A program made the translations under genes and the position numbers. From Didymodactylos carnosus (lineage: Eukaryota; Rotifera; Eurotatoria; Philodinida; Philodinidae): a stretch of DNA of 53,700 bases. The notes beneath the pieces were generated by a model. The model did not search any database. It was given only the letters and a program-made list of their open reading frames with translations, and was not told the origin of the DNA. The stretch is taken from contig CAJNOQ010000357.1 in assembly GCA_905250885.1 (NCBI GenBank), positions 1-53,700 of the forward strand. The letters run 5' to 3'. Of this stretch, positions 50,501 through 53,700 are shown one piece after another. The stretch's first letter is position 1. Each line of letters opens with the position of its first letter.

Positions 50501-50660
50501 TGCTCAATAATTCAAAATTTCTAATAATATTAATTTATCTTGGAAGAACACACGTCGAAATATTATCCGCTTCTAATTCTACACAGGCCATTAATGTAGC
50601 GGCCATTTTTGGATGGGCGTTAGTTTCACTTCTCTGATTTTTTTCTTCTCGCATTACATT
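47560..50660 (-). pseudogene. PACS (phosphofurin acidic cluster sorting protein) pseudogene
   Basis: PACS proteins are cytosolic adaptors that sort membrane cargo. Recognisable exons, 5' to 3': 50660-50539 (VELEADNISTCVLPR), 50480-50457 (LCKFTIK), 50398-50346 (LNAIVVAVKIH), about 50330-50230 (degenerate), 50161-50048 (YPHYFKRDINKLQIYIHRRK), 49990-49685, about 49629-49400, 48741-48643 (EGLYINDCLPETVMLLYTS), about 48588-48480, 48422-48271 (LGNDVFVNSFLQSYVECLAS), 48049-47947 and a Ser/Pro-rich end near 47560-47750. Order and text follow the PACS furin-binding and C-terminal regions. Breaks: TAA and TAG in the degenerate exon (50269-50271 and 50233-50235, with the donor lost), TAG at 49823-49825, TGA at 49481-49483, TAA near 48527, and ATAAAT instead of a GT donor after 50539. 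It is therefore unlikely to make full-length protein. The exon structure is kept, so it decayed in place rather than arising from a retrocopy. Confidence 0.75.
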
Positions 50661-52447
50661 CTAGAAACAGAAATGATAAAAACGTTGAAGTAAACATATA
50701 TCATGCAGAAAATTATCTAGTTTTTAATAACAAACAACGTCTGGCAAAAACATCTCAAGAATTAAAAGTCTTTTAACGTAAAAAGTTGTTAAATTAAACA
50801 AATATATACTTTCTCAAGAAGTAGTGAAAATTCTGATGTGTTTATGCGAGAAATTTTTTTCTATTACTCAATCGTTTTTTGCGTTAAACATCCCGTTTCA
50901 AATTTTAATATATTTCTATGTTAATCTAGGCGAGCTGAGGCTCTCTAACAATACTAAAGTGAAACATTAGTGGATGCGGAGAGAGAAGGTTAAAGTATGC
51001 TAGGTAATAACCTGAAAATCTTTATGTGCATTTTTTTAAATTCTTTTTATAGCTTTTTATCGAGAAAGGATAATAATAAATGTGGTTAATTAAATATAGT
51101 ACGAGATTAATTAAAATATATACGAAGAAGTCCCTTGATAATTCTTTTTAACCATGTGTTTTTGACTGCCAATTATATTCTACTCAAGGATCCTCTATTT
51201 TGATGAGAAAAGTGTCACCCCATATATGTAATAATGCTTGCAAGCACGCACGAAAACCTTGGATACAAAGCAAAGTACAATAGCGACTTCATCATCAGTA
51301 GGGTTTGAATAATAAATCATTGACGAGAAATCTGAATTGTTCTACTATTTTGTTATGTTCTCAGTAAATTCACAACAGAAGGAAACGAGTCCTCTAATGT
51401 TCGGTGGTGTACGTTATGTTAAAGAGAACTAAGGTTGTCGAAACGTGGCGGATTTCGTGGGAAGTCTACCATATTTACATTTCATGTATTCGGGCAAGCT
51501 ACAAATGTCAGAATAGGAAGAGTTTGACTAGAAAAGGCTATTTATACTAGAATTTTGAAATAAAACAGTAATATTTCTTTACTTGTCTTTATTTCGCGTA
51601 GGAAAAAGACAGAATAATCTGAGGGGGAGAATCCCTGCGGCCACTGAGAGCGCTGAGCTTTTAGCCAGCCGTTTTTCGATCGACTTACACCTCTAATCTC
51701 GGTCCGCAAAATACGAATAAATTTCGAGTTTTTTTTTTCGAGTTTTTTCCGCAATTTATCCGCATTTTAAGCATTTTCTGCTTTTGCTGTTTTTCCCACG
51801 AGTTAAAAATTCGTTTAAACTCATCGTTATCATGCACTGAAATTTATAATTAGTTCTTATCAACATCAGAACTGCTTAAACTTATTCGACTACTACACAA
51901 TTGGCTATTCATTCTAATCAATAGTAAAATAAAAATATACAGTCAAAAAACGTGTCAATCAATTAAAATCGAGACTTACATTTTATTTCTGTTTGTTGTT
52001 CTCTTGTGTTTTGTTAAGTAAAACCACAGAGTGCTAGAGAAAACATTGTTTGACTCTCTGCGCGTGAAAAAGGATGAAGTCAGACCATGAGAATGGGTTT
52101 CCGGTTTATTTCCGCATTCTGACAAATTTTTCCGCAATTTTCTGCATTTCTGATCTGAGCATCTGGCAACTCTGCTCTCCACTTTCTTTTGCTTCTCCTT
52201 TTCGTCCTCGTTCTTGTTTACGTCACATGTGTGGCAATGTTTGCACAGGCATATCTTGTGCGAGAAGAGATATTTCCTTTTTTGCTAGATGCCTAATGTG
52301 GAATACTCGCAATTGTTCTTTCTTCTTTCGTTTTCTCTCAAAGTATTTTATTTCAATAAAAGAAATGTATCGATTGTATACATTACACACAAAAAAGAAT
52401 CTTTTAGTATTTTTTTAAACGAGTGGATGCAAGACCATGGTAGCGAT
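50661..52447. other. Non-coding DNA with possible decayed repeats
   Basis: No gene was recognised. Similar strings TTTTTTCCGCAATTTATCCG (near 51744) and TTTTTCCGCAATTTTCTGC (near 52126) are in direct orientation. ATCTGGCAACTCTG near 52160-52175 looks like a hAT-style end (inverted CAGAGTTGCCAGAT) without a partner. Confidence 0.45.
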
Positions 52448-52560
52448 CAGTGGCGGATCTAGGATTTTTTCATGGGGAGGAGGCGATTTCTTTTGGACGG
52501 TCTCCATGGCAAGGTAAAACTGTGGATTTCTCAGTGCGTGAAGAATTTGGAAGAGGTGGG
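52448..52560 (+). mobile_element. Solitary hAT-type terminus
   Basis: Begins CAGTGGCGGATCTAGGATTT, followed by TTTTCATGGGGAGGAGGCGA. This is the classical look of a hAT (Tip100/Zaphod-like) terminal inverted repeat. The matching inverted end (CCTAGATCCGCCACTG) is absent from the rest of the window, so the element is truncated or continues past the right edge. The given end coordinate is nominal. Confidence 0.55.
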
Positions 52561-52986
52561 AGGGAGACGGTCTTGCAGGCAACTAAGATTGGTGTCTAGA
52601 ATAACACGTTGAAACATCCCAATGTTAGAAACAACACTTTGTATAGGAAGAACACCAAAACCATGTTAACATCCAAACATGCACTCGACGTAACTGGAAA
52701 TAAATAACTGAATAAATCTTTTGCATCCTCATTTTATTATATAATAATCACATAGAAAAAGCTATTAATATGATAAACTGTCACACACGTTTCTGCATTA
52801 CAGTGCAACACAGAAAAACCGGTAAACGATTTTGATTGACTTTAAGCCATGGAATAAACAATTCATAGATTTTTTTCTGAACGAATTTACAACGTATAGT
52901 GAATCGAAAAATTACATAAAACAACCTTCACGAACGATTCTATTAATCGAAATTTTATTTGCTTAACTGTAACGAAAGTGGGTAGA

Positions 52987-53373
52987 GACCAAGGCAAGAA
53001 GTTATGACGAAAAAACGTTTTTTCAGAAAATCACATCATTCGATTTGGCTTTGTACGTAGATTATGAATATCATGTTTATTTTTAATACAAACTTTGTAC
53101 GGTTGCGAAAATGATATGAATTTATATTTATTAAGAGATTAAGAATGTTTGATGATATTCATTGGTCAAGCGCTTCGCGAATAATAAATGGAAAAATGAC
53201 TGCGAGGGGGGAAGGAAGTAAGGGTGAGTGAAGGAAGCTTTTTCAATTAAAAGTAGCTGCTTACAAAACGTTATTAAAAATAAATATGATATTCATAATC
53301 TACGTACAAAGCCAAACCGAATGATGTGATTTTCTGAAAAAACGTTTTTTCGTCATAACTTCTTGCCTTGGTC
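52987..53373. repeat. 102-bp inverted repeat with ~180-bp spacer
   Basis: The arms 52987-53088 and 53272-53373 are reverse complements with only a few mismatches. The outer ends are GACCAAGGCAAGAAG. Each arm contains the 16-bp palindrome GAAAAAACGTTTTTTC. The spacer has no gene. A related string (AATCTACGTACGAAAC) recurs near 53432-53448 outside the repeat. Confidence 0.92.
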
Positions 53374-53700
53374 CCCCTCAGGAATCGAGCGAATTTTTTA
53401 GAATTTCTATTCAAAACCAATACTATATTCGTAATCTACGTACGAAACTGACGAGGGAAGGTCACCGACTGATCCCTCGCTTTTGAGCTTTAACTTAGTT
53501 GACAAGGGGTAATCGGACATGCTGATTCCGAATATCATAATGGTTTTTGCCCGTTTTCACCTGAAAGCCCCGTTTTTCAAAGATCTTGGTTTTCAGGCCG
53601 AAAAATCATTTGCACCAAAAAAATTTTTTGATCTGTCCATATGAAAGAGCACATCGCAAAACCAACCAAAAACCTCTTTTCAAGGCTCTTTGTGAGGTTT
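53374..53700. other. Right edge, no gene seen
   Basis: Somewhat less AT-rich than the surroundings, without an open frame of interest. It may be part of a repeat that extends past the window, given its shared ATCTACGTAC string with the inverted repeat. Confidence 0.4.

Noticed and set aside
52074..52418. 114-codon plus-strand frame
   Set aside because: No motif, odd Phe/Ser/Cys-rich composition, and it covers sequence that looks like decayed repeat.
1..53700. CRISPR arrays, rRNA, tRNA genes
   Set aside because: No regularly spaced repeats, rRNA-like blocks or tRNA A/B-box pairs were seen; the DNA is eukaryotic.

Overview
The window is AT-rich, intron-containing animal DNA. Most genes here have introns of about 50-100 nt, while one RNA-binding-protein gene has introns of several kb. 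The metazoan-type chitin synthase, the F-box gene relic with a short 'LPVELWLIIF'-like box, and several genes with a 3' splice acceptor only a few bases before the ATG together suggest a rotifer, probably bdelloid. This is an inference; no species marker was seen. No rRNA, tRNA or CRISPR was recognised.

Layout. 1-3981: non-coding DNA with a 735-bp inverted-repeat transposon carrying a broken cysteine-rich (CXC-like) ORF. 3982-4437 (+): small two-span membrane protein. 4608-14457 (-): 5' part of a Musashi/DAZAP1-like RNA-binding protein, running off the left edge and holding a hAT-type MITE and a foldback element in its introns. 14499-15208 (+): small secreted cysteine-rich protein, rebuilt from five exons. 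16001-19099 (-): 879-residue Gly/Tyr/Gln-repeat and Val-Pro-rich protein, probably structural. 19100-25014: gene-poor, with microsatellites. 25015-31590 (-): complete 18-exon chitin synthase of 1459 residues; one intron is enlarged by a transposon.

31592-40113 is a transposon-rich stretch: a 2.6-kb hAT-like composite with perfect 8-bp target duplications, a second MITE nested in it, a broken F-box gene and a third MITE. 40860-42724 (-): 11-exon lysosomal-type acid phosphatase with a membrane anchor and a dileucine sorting signal. 45781-47118 (+): membrane-anchored M10-like metalloprotease whose zinc motif is split by an intron. 47560-50660 (-): pseudogene of a PACS sorting protein. 50661-53700: non-coding, with a solitary hAT end and a large inverted repeat.

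The genes do not form an obvious pathway. Chitin synthase, the low-complexity protein and the metalloprotease could all act on integument or extracellular matrix, but their proximity alone does not show this. Exon models were made by eye from GT/AG sites and reading-frame continuity. The chitin synthase, phosphatase, Gly-rich, metalloprotease and cysteine-rich models all close in frame from start to stop.
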